NCBI RefSeq assembly: GCF_021018805.1
Contig: NC_086248.1
Coordinates: 93,207,239-93,271,238 of the forward strand
Source: Prinia subflava
Lineage: Eukaryota; Chordata; Aves; Passeriformes; Cisticolidae
DNA length: 64,000 nt
Direction: 5' to 3'
Shown here: piece after piece, positions 24,973-35,934 of the stretch
How the letters are laid out: each line of letters opens with the position of its first letter
How positions within the stretch are numbered: the stretch's first letter is position 1
Program-made: the position numbers and the translations under genes
Notes under the pieces: model-generated
Told to the model about the DNA's origin: nothing
Database searches by the model: none
The model's input: the letters and a program-made list of their open reading frames with translations, nothing else

Positions 24973-26577
24973 GCGAAAATCAAAAAAATTAAACCAAACT
25001 GCAGCAGTTTTACAAATTTTATACCCAGAAGTTCTGGGTATCTCCATTCCATGACTGAATTGGTCAGGCTGAGATGGAAGTCTGTTCCTAGAAAGCACTG
25101 AATTGGAAATATTTGTGTGAGACAAATATAGTGTCAAAGCCATGGTGTGTGAAGTAATTTCGCAAGGCAGTGATTAATAAGAGTAACAACAGTAAGATAT
25201 GCAAGCAGGGAATCATTGAGTTTCTGTAGGAAAGTGGTGCTACTGCTGCAGATGTTGTTAAAAAGTTTATTACTGGAAAATAGCCCCTAGATTTGTGGTC
25301 TAAACTTCAGGAAATATGCAGAGAGCTACAAAAATGGCAAGGAAAGCATCTGAAGACAAATATGTCTTGCATTAAGAGTGGGGTTTTTTGCCCTCCAAGA
25401 TGTGCAGAAAAATCTATTTGAGAAGGAACAGCCATGCTCAAAAAGGTGATTGTTTTTAATAATTTCTATGAGATAGGGAGAAATATAAAATCTTTCTACA
25501 GTCAAAACAACTGCATGTTTCTCATCAAATTTGACTAGCAATGGGACAAAAAACCCAACCAAAATAAACCCAAAATAACAGGTGGGAATACAGACTCTCT
25601 GTAGCATCCCAGAGTCTCAGGGATGTATAAAGAGAGATGTTGGTGTGTGGAGGTAATGGAAATGACTGACCTGGTTCTGAATGCAGGTCTCTTCCTTTCT
25701 GTGAGTTTAAGTTATCCTGGTGATGTTCCTGAATCTGCCCTAGCAACAGTCTGTAATACTGAGTTTCTGAATTGATCGGTCTTTCAAAAGTCTGCTGTGG
25801 TGTAATATGTGCAATAATGAATAGGAAAGAACAGCTTGTTCTGAGAATTCCAGGAAAACTAAACAGCTGATGGCTTTTGACACTTTTTTGAGATCTTTCC
25901 TTCTAGTTTTGTGTACTTTGGACATGTGATGCTTGCTTCACTTCAGATTCAGCACACACACAGCTAACATCTCCACAGTTTTGCTGTGGTTATATTTATA
26001 TTAGTATCATGCCTCTTAGCTGGGAATGCCAGGCATAGAAACTGCTGTTTTGTTGTTGCATATTGAGTACCAGGTCCTGGTGGGGTGCTGATTACAAGAG
26101 ATGTGCTGCCAAGTCGACTTCCATGAGGAGCAGCATGGCCCAGGGCATGGGGACACTGGCAGTGCCTCTCATGCCAATCCCTGTGCCCTGCCCTGTGCTC
26201 TCCCACTCTGTGCAGGGAACAAGAAAATTACTCCAGTGAAGGCTCCAGGCAAGAGCTATTGAATTTGCAAAACTAAAACTAGAGCAAGAGACTTATACTT
26301 CATAATAAGAGAAATTGATTAAAGAGAGATCAGTTATAGCAGGGCGTTTCTTGGAGTTAATTACCCACAAAGATTCCCAAAATGTATGTTATGATGGCCT
26401 ACATTGAGAAATCTTAATTTTTGGAGATAAGATGTAATTGATCCTTTATTCCAACAATAAATATATCTGTGGTGTACTTTATTGTGGGCTGAAAATATTC
26501 CAGGTTAAATATCAGTGACGTATTCATGATTAACATTCCTGAAAAGTTTACTTCTTTACTTTTTTTTTTTTTTTCAG

Positions 26578-26631
26578 GATAACCTCAGTGCTTGGATATT
26601 GTTAGGAAAAGACTCCAGAACATGTTACTAA
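26578..26631 (+). other. Candidate alternative last exon of KCNK2
   Basis: A T15 run and CAG (26560-26577) form a very strong acceptor-like signal inside the last intron. Spliced to exon 6 in phase 0, the sequence reads DNLSAWILLGKDSRTCY and then TAA at 26629-26631. This would replace the 105-residue regulatory tail by 17 residues. The nearest AATAAA that I noted downstream is at 27394-27399. I know of no such isoform, and the tail resembles nothing I recognise. A chance T-run followed by CAG is the simpler explanation. Confidence 0.15.
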
Positions 26632-29600
26632 TGCTGAGTGTATGAATCTGATAGCTGTCTTGAGGATCAGTTCCCAGACAAAGCAAGTTCAGCAGAATGC
26701 CCTTGCAAATGTGTTGATGTTGAGGAAAATGCTTTGCAATTGCAGATAAAAGGGACAAAAGAAGCTGTTGAGTACTGCCTTTCACAGGGGATAGGTGCAG
26801 TTGTAATACTAGTGTTGAACAGCCTAAGTGGGGCTTTAGTATTTCACACAAATATCACTCCAGCTATTGACACTAGAAAGTTAAGAAATAGTCTTTGCTG
26901 GGACTTCACCAAGTAGTTACAATAATCATTCCTTATGACCAAGTAAAAACTAAAAGTCCTCTTTTATGTTTGTTCTTTTTTAGCATATCTTTATAAGCTA
27001 AAAAAAGTCCAGAGAGTTTATGAACAGTTGTTGTCTCTTTCCTCCGGGAGAAAGTTGAGGCAAACTTTCAACTGCCTGTGGCTTGGGTTTCATTATGCTT
27101 CTAGTACAGCTCTTAAAACGTGTGTTATTCCTGGCTGCAGCCAAGCTGCTGGATGTACAGCACAGGCAGAGGATACACACTGTTCCCCTGAATCACCTTA
27201 GGCTCTGCTGGTCGAGCTTTATGGAAACCTAAATAGTTTCTTGTGGCTAATACAGGTGCATGTCATTCACTCTCAGCAGGTTGAAAGGAGGGTTGGATGG
27301 CTCTCTGAGACAGCTGAAACCACTAAATAGAACTGATTTTTAAAGGAAAATGTCAAGATCTCTCTCTTTTTTTAATTCTTATCTTTGGAAGTTAATAAAA
27401 TAAAGAAGAACAATAGGGAGTGTTCAGGCCCATAACTTGTCTACGCTACTGAGACTACACCCATGCAGATCTATGTAAAGAGGTATCTGATGGGCAATAT
27501 TCAATAATAGTTCTGAGAACATACTTAGTATATCAGTCTCCATATTTATGGAAAAACGAAAGGTAAAACAAAATAACCATGTTGACTCCGTATATACCGT
27601 TATGTTTTGTAGGCATGATTTTTTAGACTGTTTTTATTTTGTTGAATCAAACCATGATAGAGGAAAAGGCCATTTCTTGCATCTGGCATCTGTTATATCT
27701 CCACAAAACATATTGCCACAGCTGCCACCATAGATGTTCCTCCACATATAAAATAATCAAAATTAGTGGGCTCTCTGTGTTCCCACTGGAGAATGTGGTT
27801 TATTTCATCCAAGGCATCAGATGTGTTCATGGAAGTTATGTGAGTGAAACCAAGCAACCATTGCTCAACAGAATGAACTCACAAGCACTGCTTATTACAG
27901 GACTGAACAATCCAGTTTCTATCAGGAGAGTATTGTTCCCAAAACATTTCTGACCACCATGGCTACAAAAATACAATCATCTGAGTAATTGAAGCCTGAC
28001 CACAGAAGATGAAAATTTCAAAAAAGAGAATCTTTTCCCCTCTGATATTTGTCTGAAAAACAGAGGGATGTGTATACCAGTGAGTGGAACTAAAAAAGGC
28101 ATCACTTATAGTTTTGTGTGTGCCATTCACCTTGAAATCAAAGTCTGGTACCTTAGAGAGCTGGTGAGGAAGAGCTCCCAGCTACAGAATTGAGGTCCTG
28201 ACAGGATGAAGGCATAGAAGATGGTGGAGCTGGGAAAGCTCAGCATAGGAATCTCATTGATGCCTGTGGTAGTTCTTGCATTTTGTGGCTGTCTACCTTT
28301 AAAGACAAGTAGAGCACACTCTTCTCTAATCATCTGCCCACAGGTATTTTGGGTATGTACTAATAACGCTATAGTGGCAGAATAAATGAGATTCCCTAAA
28401 CTGCAGCAAATGCAAAGGTTTTGCAAAAAACTTTTGTGAAGCTTCTCTTTTTCTCTTCTGCACTCTGGTCTTCTCTAACCTATAGAAACTGAGGTGGTGA
28501 ATAGAAATTTGTGTCCAGAAGGAAACCCCTCTGATGCACTCAGGGATAAACCCACCCAGCAGCTGAGTTGTTAAACCCTTCTCTGTACCTACAGGTTTTT
28601 TTAAAGGAACTTTGTGAACAATTTCTGTGAACACTGGCTGAATTTCCTGAGAGCTAAGACAAAATGTTATGTTCTGTACTCTGCTGCCTGCATAATTTGA
28701 CATGTAATGCACTTTCTAGTTTTTTTCTGAGTAGCATATCATAGGGAGGTTAATTGGATGTGTTATTATTAAGTAGCAGGATAAAGTACACTGGAGAGGA
28801 AAAATGAAGTGATGCAAATTCGGAGAATGCATTAGGGATAAATGCAAGAAAGTGTGCACTGAGGAACATCTAGACTGTTAAGAATATCTGTAAGGGAGGG
28901 CACTTTTTTCACCCTAAAATGTAGTCAAATGGATACCTCCAGCTCATCTACTTGCTTTTTAAATTCAGTTTTTTGGCTTGCACTAACATGCTCATCATAA
29001 GATGTATGAGCTCTGTATGCCAAAGGGAAACAACATAATGCTCAGCTATGACAGAAAAAGCTGCACACATTACTTAGAAATATATGTTTTCATTTTCTTG
29101 CATGATATATATATAACGCTATTTTTTTTCTTATTTGCTACTCAGTGGTTTACCTCCTCCTGAGTATATCATAGTTTTCATGTCATATATTTGAGCTCCA
29201 TCCAAGCAGGATATATTTCTTTCCCCTCTGTAAGCAGAAGTAGATTAACAGATTATACTGTGATGTCGGGGTTTTTCAAGAATATCCATGAGATGGAGAA
29301 ACAAAACTAAGGCAAAGTTAAGCTAGGCAAGTGCATTTGTCTTGGTCTATTTAAGGATGTCCTTAATTATGCTTTTGTTTATTTGTTTTCCTGCTAGAGC
29401 ACAGATGTGCCTTAATTCAAAATACTGATTACTTGTGTATGGCCACATGGCTTGTGCTTAATAGGATGAGTGGTCTTCCTGAATGGTGGGAAGTTTAGCA
29501 TGCATTGGTATTTGCATGATTTTGTGAGTGCCTAGAAAGATTCTCAAACTCTTGACAGGTATAAGGAATAAGAGCAAATGTACTGAAGGATGAAGCAGAT

Positions 29601-30040
29601 GCTGCAGTATGTTCAAATGGTTTTTTAGTTTCAACAGTGGCATCCTCTTGGACATTCTTACATTCTGGCTTATGCTGTTGGCCTTTACCCAAGTGTGGAG
29701 CTCAGCTGGACAGAAAGCTAAACACAGTAGCAATGAAACTGAATAGGAACATTTGATCCTACTAGAGATATTGACTGAGAGCCAGTTCTAGGACGTTATT
29801 CATTTAGATGGATTTTGGCAGGAGTAGGTGAAGGAATGGTGGCTTAACATCCATTTTTTTTTCCTAGCTCTGTCAAATTTGGTATATCTATATTGAAGTT
29901 ATATTGGTGATTGTGTATGTGTGCAGGCTGGGAACTGTTTGATCATTCAGGAAGTTCATGAAGTACTTTCTTGATGTCTATTTTTCACTACAAAACTCTT
30001 CCCCAAAAAACCAGTAGTGACTTTAATGAGTACAACACTC

Positions 30041-30280
30041 TTCACAAATGGTTCAGAGGCAGGTTCTCATTATAACCTAAAAGAGTAAATGTGACATCTC
30101 CGTCACAGGTAGACACATAAACTGGCACAGACATCTGGAGGTGTTGCTGGAGATGACCTGTGGTATTTGAGACATCCTCATAGGGTTGTTGGATATGGTG
30201 CAGCTCATATGGGATCCCTGGCAGTGGTAGCTGGAGGCCTGGCAACCTGGGCTGGGCAAGGAATTGGGTCAATGCTGTCC
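30041..30280 (-). mobile_element. Possible worn avian LTR-type repeat
   Basis: Blocks such as cacaggtagacacataaact, ggcacagacatctggagg, gacctgtggtatttg, cctcatagggttgttgga and gggatccctggcagtgg resemble an avian interspersed repeat that I recall only vaguely. It has an open 76-codon frame on the minus strand (30042-30272), which I take to be chance. Orientation, class and limits are all uncertain. Confidence 0.3.
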
Positions 30281-30338
30281 ATTTGTTGGAAAAGTTGTGG
30301 GTGTTGTTTTTTGGGGGTTGATTTGGGGCTTTGTTGCC

Positions 30339-30385
30339 TTTTTTGTTGTTGTTGGGTTGTGGGGTTTTTTTTGGTTTTTGTGGTG
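30339..30385 (+). repeat. G/T-only tract
   Basis: Forty-seven bases containing only G and T (ttgttgttgttggg through ttggtttttgtggtg). It is preceded by another G/T-rich 40 bases interrupted by one A (30321) and C at 30329 and 30337-30338. It shows strong strand asymmetry on the KCNK2 sense strand. Confidence 0.9.
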
Positions 30386-33300
30386 AAATGTGCTATTTGG
30401 AATACTTAGTTGTGTTACTATATACCATAATTCTTGAGAACTTGTTATTGGGACTTGTCTTCCCTGAAATCACAAGGCAGCAGGGTGCTGCTTCTTCAAT
30501 ACATAGTAAAGTTGCTTGCTGTTGATGTTCAATGCAGCTAGGTTGATACTCCTTATGAAATATGTCTAACACCTAGTCTACTTTGGATTTTGATGTGGAG
30601 AAAGTCAATTCAGGAGTTGGGATAGGCACCATGTCCCCATTACTAGTGACATTCTCTTCCCTGAAGGTGAAAGTGAGAGGCATCCCCAGATTAGTGCAGC
30701 TTCTTGTATGGCTGAGTCAGGTGCTATCACCGTGACATGTTTTTCCAATTGCTTCTGAAATATTCTGTGACATTCAGCCTTATGTTAAGTATGTAGCTGT
30801 CAATAATTTCTGTGACTAAGAGGCTTTGTCCTCATGTCACACTGCCCCCGACTACGACAGCTGTAGAGTCTACAGAGCTGTGCTGTAATGAGGCAAGAGG
30901 TCTAGAGAAAAGTAAATTGTTTTTACAGTGGGTAGGTATGCCAAGAATTTAATTTTTTGGAGCAGCACAGGCAACTGGCATTTCAGTGGCTCTGCATGAG
31001 ACATGTTTTGGTTGTCAGAGCCCAGATGAAGAGGAGCTGTAATGCAATGTGTTAAAATATCATAACCTAAGGACAGAAAGAACCTGAACATATTATAGAT
31101 ATGTCCCTATGGATCAAATTATATAAGCAAGTTACTAATGTACACTGGTAGTTAAAACAGCACATTTATTTTTTTATAACCCTTTTCTTACAACCCTGCT
31201 TGAGTCTGTAAGTGCTATGGAGTTAAGAGTTGTGTTTTAAAGAGGTAACGTTTTTGAGTGCATTTCAGTTCACATGAAAAGTAGGGGCCGAAAGCAGTGA
31301 TTTGGGGCATGCACAGTTCGAACAGCACTGAACTCCTGAACTCTTAATGTGTTCCAATTCCCTCTGTTTTTCTACTAATGCATCTTGATCCTACTTAGCA
31401 ATAGCATTAATAACAGCATGTTTCATTTGGTATTTTTCTCCTATGATTTTAATATAAACCAACATCACAACTTTGGTGTATGGGCAGGTAGAATTGTGTC
31501 CACCACGTTAGTGTTCCCCACCACCTTAATTGGAATGCGCCTATCTCCAAAGGCACATTTATTGATGCTCCTCAGTTGGCTTTGCTTCTCCAAAGATAGA
31601 AATCTCTCTAGAATTCAGACATTAGGTATCCTAACAACTACAATTTTATGATTCTCCTGAATAACTTGAATGCCGTAGAGCAGCTTGCCCTGTGCAAGGC
31701 ATGTCCATCACCAGAAACACTCTGAGCCTATCCTAGAGGTCACATAAACTTGCTTTCTTCAGAAGCAAGGACAGTTGATTTTCTCTCCTGGACAAACATG
31801 AAATAACATGGCAACTAAAAAGCAATTAAATAAATAAATATAAATTTTTGAAAGTTTATGGGGAGAGAGTTCAAGGGGGTTGTATTTTCCAGTAAGTTGC
31901 TAAGACATAATTTTAAATCCTGATAACATTTCTTGAATGTGTCCACATGCAATGCCAGAGAAGTGTGCCTGAGCAACGTACCTGGTCTGTTAAATGTTTA
32001 CACAACTGGTGAGGGGTACATATATATGTACAGTAAAAATAGAAACCTGTGTACTGGCTCTTTGCTGCCCTAGACAGAATCATTCTCCAGGACCTGGGCA
32101 GCCTGCCTTTAGTAAGGCTTAGGAAAAAAGGAGAAAACTGCCTCAGGGTGTGCACTGATATTATTTATCATATTTTTATTGCTTGTTTACTACAAGTAAA
32201 AATATTGGAGCAGCTGAGATGTTTCAGCATTGCAGATTTCATTATTTCAGATCTGAAGTGCAGTGTGTCTGATCCTAGCTGCACAAATTAAACACTAATA
32301 ATCATTCAGCTAGGTGAGTCCTCTGTGTATTGCAGATAATTACCCTTGTTTTAGAAAATATACATTTGTCCACATTTGTCATCTCTGTAATTCACTGAAG
32401 TGGAGATGAATGTAATAAAATGACCCTTGGGTAAAGAGATCTTCTTGTTTTGTTTCTGGAGGGGGAAAGTTTTCCTGAAACTCTAATCAGCTCATCCAGG
32501 AGTGACAGTTTTTACCTTCATTATATTCCTGTTTTTCCACTGTACTGCAAAGCATGAATAAGCTCGTGTTTTCTTCTCTGATGGTTTGCCCTCTATATTT
32601 CTTTCTCTATATAAATTCTTTTTTAATTTCTGTGCTTACCAAGTCAGAGTTTGCTTGCCAATGATTGAAATTCTGGACTGAACTGTACCAATTAGACGAG
32701 GGTTACATTCTCCTGAAATGCTTTACTTTGGAGTTATATTTATGAGTAGTCTGTATTCCCTGTGCTGTACCTTCCCAGTATTAAGCTGTCGATGGAGAAG
32801 AGATTTAAAGAGAAAAAAATCAATTCTCTTTGGAGTTATAATGAGATAATCATCAAAAGGTGCCTCCTTTAGTTACCTACATAACTTATTTAACGTAACA
32901 GTGGTTTGATTGAAGTACAAGTGCAAAAATATAAATAGTAAAAAAAATGACAGGCCATAGTTTACCTCAGACTAGATCTGCTCAGTCTACCTTATGCCAT
33001 ATTTGAGGAAAAAAAAGGATGGTTTAGGATTCAAGACAGGAAGCAGACGTGCCACTGAGGTGACTTTGAACTGTTGCTGTGTTGATGCTACGTTTGAGCA
33101 AGCACAGAAAAGAAGATGCAAACAGCTGATGGTTTCCTTTAAAAAAGCTTTTCTGTCTAAATTTAGAAATTTCTTTGCCAAGTCTCCCAAGGATCTTTCC
33201 AGAGACAGTGAAAGTGCTCATAAATAACCCTTCACCCTAGTAACAATACATAACACAGCCTGGATTGCTGGGATTTCAGCATCCCCAGACCAGCTGGGTA

Positions 33301-33612
33301 TTGTGCAGCTGTCAAGCCTCTGCAGCTTCCCTGTGTTGTTGACTGTCTATGATAACAATAACAATAATAAAAAAAAATCAGCAGAAAAGATTTTTATTTG
33401 TGGTTTTGGAATTGTTGTCAACTCTTACTAGTGCAGCATTTCTTCTTTAGTTGCTGTCAATAAAAGAGTGAGTCTTTGGCACGAGAAATTAGTGCCAGTG
33501 GCAACGGCAGCTCTTTGGCAGCCCTGCACTCTCACCAGGCTCCTGAAGATAAACAGTGTCTGAAATCCCTGGTGCCATAATGTTTCCTCTTTATTCCTGA
33601 TTTTTGCTGCAG

Positions 33613-33930
33613 GTCGGGGAGTTCCGAGCCCATGCTGCGGAGTGGACAGCCAACGTCACCGCCGAGTTCAAGGAGACGCGAAGGCGCCTGAGCGTGGAGA
33701 TCTACGACAAGTTCCAGCGGGCCACCTCCATCAAAAGGAAGCTCTCTGCAGAGCTGGCTGTCAACCACAACCAAGACCTGACCCCCTGCAAGAGAACACT
33801 GTCAGTGAACCACCTGACCAGCGAGAAGGACCTCCTGCCAGCTCTGACAAAGACGGACAGCATTTACATGAACGGTTTGACGCCGCACTGTGCAGCAGAA
33901 GAGATTGCCGTGATCGAGAACATTAAGTAG
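33613..33930 (+). CDS. KCNK2: KCNK2 (TREK-1) exon 7: cytoplasmic regulatory C-tail
   Basis: The last coding exon has 105 codons and TAG (33928-33930). It begins [20 protein letters not shown], the membrane-proximal segment that in mammals senses lipids, internal pH and stretch, and carries the AKAP-contact region. Phosphorylation motifs known in mammalian TREK-1 are present: RRRLS (mouse S333, a PKA site) and RKLS (mouse S351, a PKG site). [11 protein letters not shown] follows, and the conserved end is [18 protein letters not shown]. That terminus separates it from TREK-2 (KCNK10). Compared with the mammalian tail as I remember it, the changes are conservative and sit in the variable middle (for example [29 protein letters not shown]). 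The exon is visibly richer in CpG than the flanking DNA, as expected for coding sequence. It is intact, with no frameshift. Confidence 0.98.
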   Translation, partial: VGEFRAHAAEWTANVTAEFKETRRRLSVEIYDKFQRATSIKRKLSAELAVNHNQDLTPCKRTLSVNHLTSEKDLLPALTKTDSIYMNGLTPHCAAEEIAVIENIK

Positions 33931-34811
33931 CCGTGACTCTGGCTCCCAGCCTTTGGGAAGCTCTTGGCTTAGACTAGCCATACACCATTTTTTTCCACCC
34001 TGTCGATGACCAGTGCTAGCAGCATTTTATATGTGTGCATGAGTTCCACAGAAAAACTACAGCCCCAAGTTACCATCGCATCTCTTCAGAGACACAAAGA
34101 CGAATGGCACTGCTGTTTCCAAAAGATGCTGGAACAAGCAATGTTTTCTGCCTTTATCTGCCCAGACTGTTTTTCACTTCTAATGTGCCATATGGCCTCA
34201 CGAATGAATCTCACTTGTTTATGGTAACAATGTAGCTTTGAGGGATCAGTCCTTAAAATTTCAGGGTCTACCTTACTGAGCCTAGGAATGGACCATTTCT
34301 GGACTACAACACATTTGTAAATGGCAAGAAATTCTTATGCAGCCTTTTACCTAAGAAATTTTGGTCAGTGCCTTATCTTTTGAAGAACCAGAACCTCTAC
34401 AGTTCCTGTACAACATTTCTTTGTTTGGTTTTTTTTTTTTTTTTTTTGCATGAGAAGTGTATTTCATTTAAGCCTTTCGTTCTTCTTAAGATGGTGGTGT
34501 TTCAAAGGTGTCTGTTGTGAAGATACCAACCAGCATGAATGAATGCCAAAACTCAACAATCATCAATTGATGTTCTTAGCTCCAAATTTAAAGGCACTGC
34601 AGTTTCAAAAGTTGCAAACCTATCCCCCAGAAGCATTTTGTTTTACTCAGGTCTAGCTGATACTTGTTCACGCTGACTTGTAGGATTTGCAGACCCTTTT
34701 CAGGTCTTAGTTTTGCAAGCAGCGTTCAGCAGTTGTTTTTCTCTGCATCAGATGTACCAAAAAAATCTGCAGCTTATCTATCACTAAATTATTTGGTAGA
34801 TGACAAGAGCA

Positions 34812-34817
34812 AATAAA
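34812..34817 (+). terminator. Candidate proximal poly(A) signal
   Basis: AATAAA within gcaaataaaaattactg, 0.88 kb after the stop codon. Downstream sequence includes G-rich gaggcagggggagg. Its use would give a short 3' UTR. Confidence 0.35.
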
Positions 34818-35568
34818 AATTACTGTTTTGATGAGAGGCAGGGGGAGGCTTTAAATTGTTGTATTCTAATAATCACGTCCAAAAAACAATGCAGAAGAAT
34901 ACAGCTATTTTTAATAAGCATAAACCTTCTGCCAGATATTTGGTTTGAAAAGGATTCTTAATTTCCTTTTTAAGCCAAGTCACCCCAGAGGCTACATGAT
35001 GTTTTACCCGGGAATCCTGGTGGAGTGCTTTCCTGAATGTCACGTGGGCTGCCTGTGCCAGAGCTGTGGCTAATGTGGGAATGCAATTGAAACTGGTATC
35101 ACTGTGACTTTCTACATTTCAAATAGAGATGGCTCTGAGTATCAACACAGGCATGAAGAAAAGCTGATAAATAGCACAATCTGAATACCGATGATTGTTC
35201 AGACAGGATAGGCTGACAAGAAGCAGATCTAAACCAGACTGTGGGTTTTCTTTATTGGTTTTAAGAAAACACATTAATTTTTTACCTTCTGTTTTGCTTA
35301 TAGGTGTACAAGAGATTCAGAAGAAATGCAGGATGGAATGGATAATTTTGCATTTTTTTCTTTATGTTAGTCTATTGTAACCTGGCTGTACATAAAACAA
35401 ATAGAACAGGCCTTAAAGAAAAATTTAGGCTCTGTAAATTAAAAAAAGAATGGGACTTACTTTTCTGATTGGGCATGATTCAAGTGGCAAATCTTACAGC
35501 ATCTCTGACCATTAGATAACATGCAAGATATGAATGTTCATGTTTTTTGGATGCTTAGCTTGTTTTCT

Positions 35569-35574
35569 AATAAA
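35569..35574 (+). terminator. Candidate internal poly(A) signal
   Basis: AATAAA in ttctaataaaatataagt. It lies 0.2 kb before the preferred distal signal. It could be an additional site in the same 3' UTR. Confidence 0.25.
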
Positions 35575-35777
35575 ATATAAGTTAATATGTAAATTCAGTG
35601 TAAATATCAGTCAATTAACATTTACAGAGAGTACGCTTTTAAAACTAAGGAAGTTCCATGACACAACACCGAGCAATGCTCTTATAACAAAGACCCTTGT
35701 CTCCCCAGCACAGTGTTCTGAATGTCCACATGGCAAGGCTTCCTCTTGCCGTGTATAAACTGTGAATTGTAATGAAA

Positions 35778-35783
35778 AATAAA
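35778..35783 (+). terminator. Likely main KCNK2 poly(A) signal
   Basis: AATAAA in gaaaaataaagtttttaatt, followed by T-rich sequence. It gives a 3' UTR of about 1.87 kb. It is chosen as the main signal from its context and because the sequence becomes ordinary intergenic DNA afterwards. A further AATAAA lies at 35928-35933. Confidence 0.55.
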
Positions 35784-35927
35784 GTTTTTAATTAAAATAA
35801 GATTTCCTGAATCTCCTGCTTGCTACAACTGGAATGCTAAGGAGTAATTTGTGAAACAGATTTTTATGCTTTCATTGGTTACAGAGTATAGCAGTTTGCC
35901 ACCTGCTTTAATTTAAGCTGGTTTAGC

Positions 35928-35933
35928 AATAAA
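35928..35933 (+). terminator. Candidate distal poly(A) signal
   Basis: AATAAA in tagcaataaaggcttgac, 150 bp beyond the preferred signal. It is possible as a longer 3' end. Confidence 0.3.
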
Positions 35934-35934
35934 G

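Larger units (their letters stand above)
19530..33612 (+). other. KCNK2: KCNK2 last intron (phase 0), 14.1 kb
   Basis: A 14,083-bp intron with donor gtaaga at 19530 and acceptor tttttgctgcag ending at 33612. It contains a CR1 copy at 21181-21297, a perfect E-box inverted repeat at 24054-24097, an A/C-only tract at 24905-24972, and a strong candidate acceptor with a short terminal-exon-like frame at 26578-26631. Further on there is a possible worn retroelement at 30041-30280 and a G/T tract at 30339-30385. Open frames such as those at 20430-20750 and 32994-33227 show no recognisable domain. No RNA gene was found. Confidence 0.88.
33931..35800 (+). other. KCNK2: KCNK2 3' untranslated region
   Basis: Non-coding sequence after the KCNK2 stop codon, AT-rich, with a T19 run (34429-34447) and several AATAAA motifs. 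The end near 35800 is inferred from the AATAAA at 35778-35783, followed by a T-rich stretch. No splice acceptor or open frame in it suggests another exon. Short frames at 34006-34235 and 35195-35758 are chance. Confidence 0.7.

Noticed and set aside
24759..25143. Minus-strand hydrophobic frames (Phe/Leu/Val-rich) that look like membrane proteins.
   Set aside because: They translate the A/C tract at 24905-24972 read on the opposite strand as G/T; low complexity explains the hydrophobicity.
26638..26916. 92-codon open frame with a hydrophobic middle segment, following the candidate acceptor in the last KCNK2 intron.
   Set aside because: It starts with GTG, has an in-frame stop directly upstream, and its frame is not the one exon 6 would enter. 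No domain is recognisable.
33613..33930. Possible CpG island or internal promoter at the last KCNK2 exon.
   Set aside because: The CpG enrichment stops at the stop codon and reflects coding sequence; there is no promoter signal.
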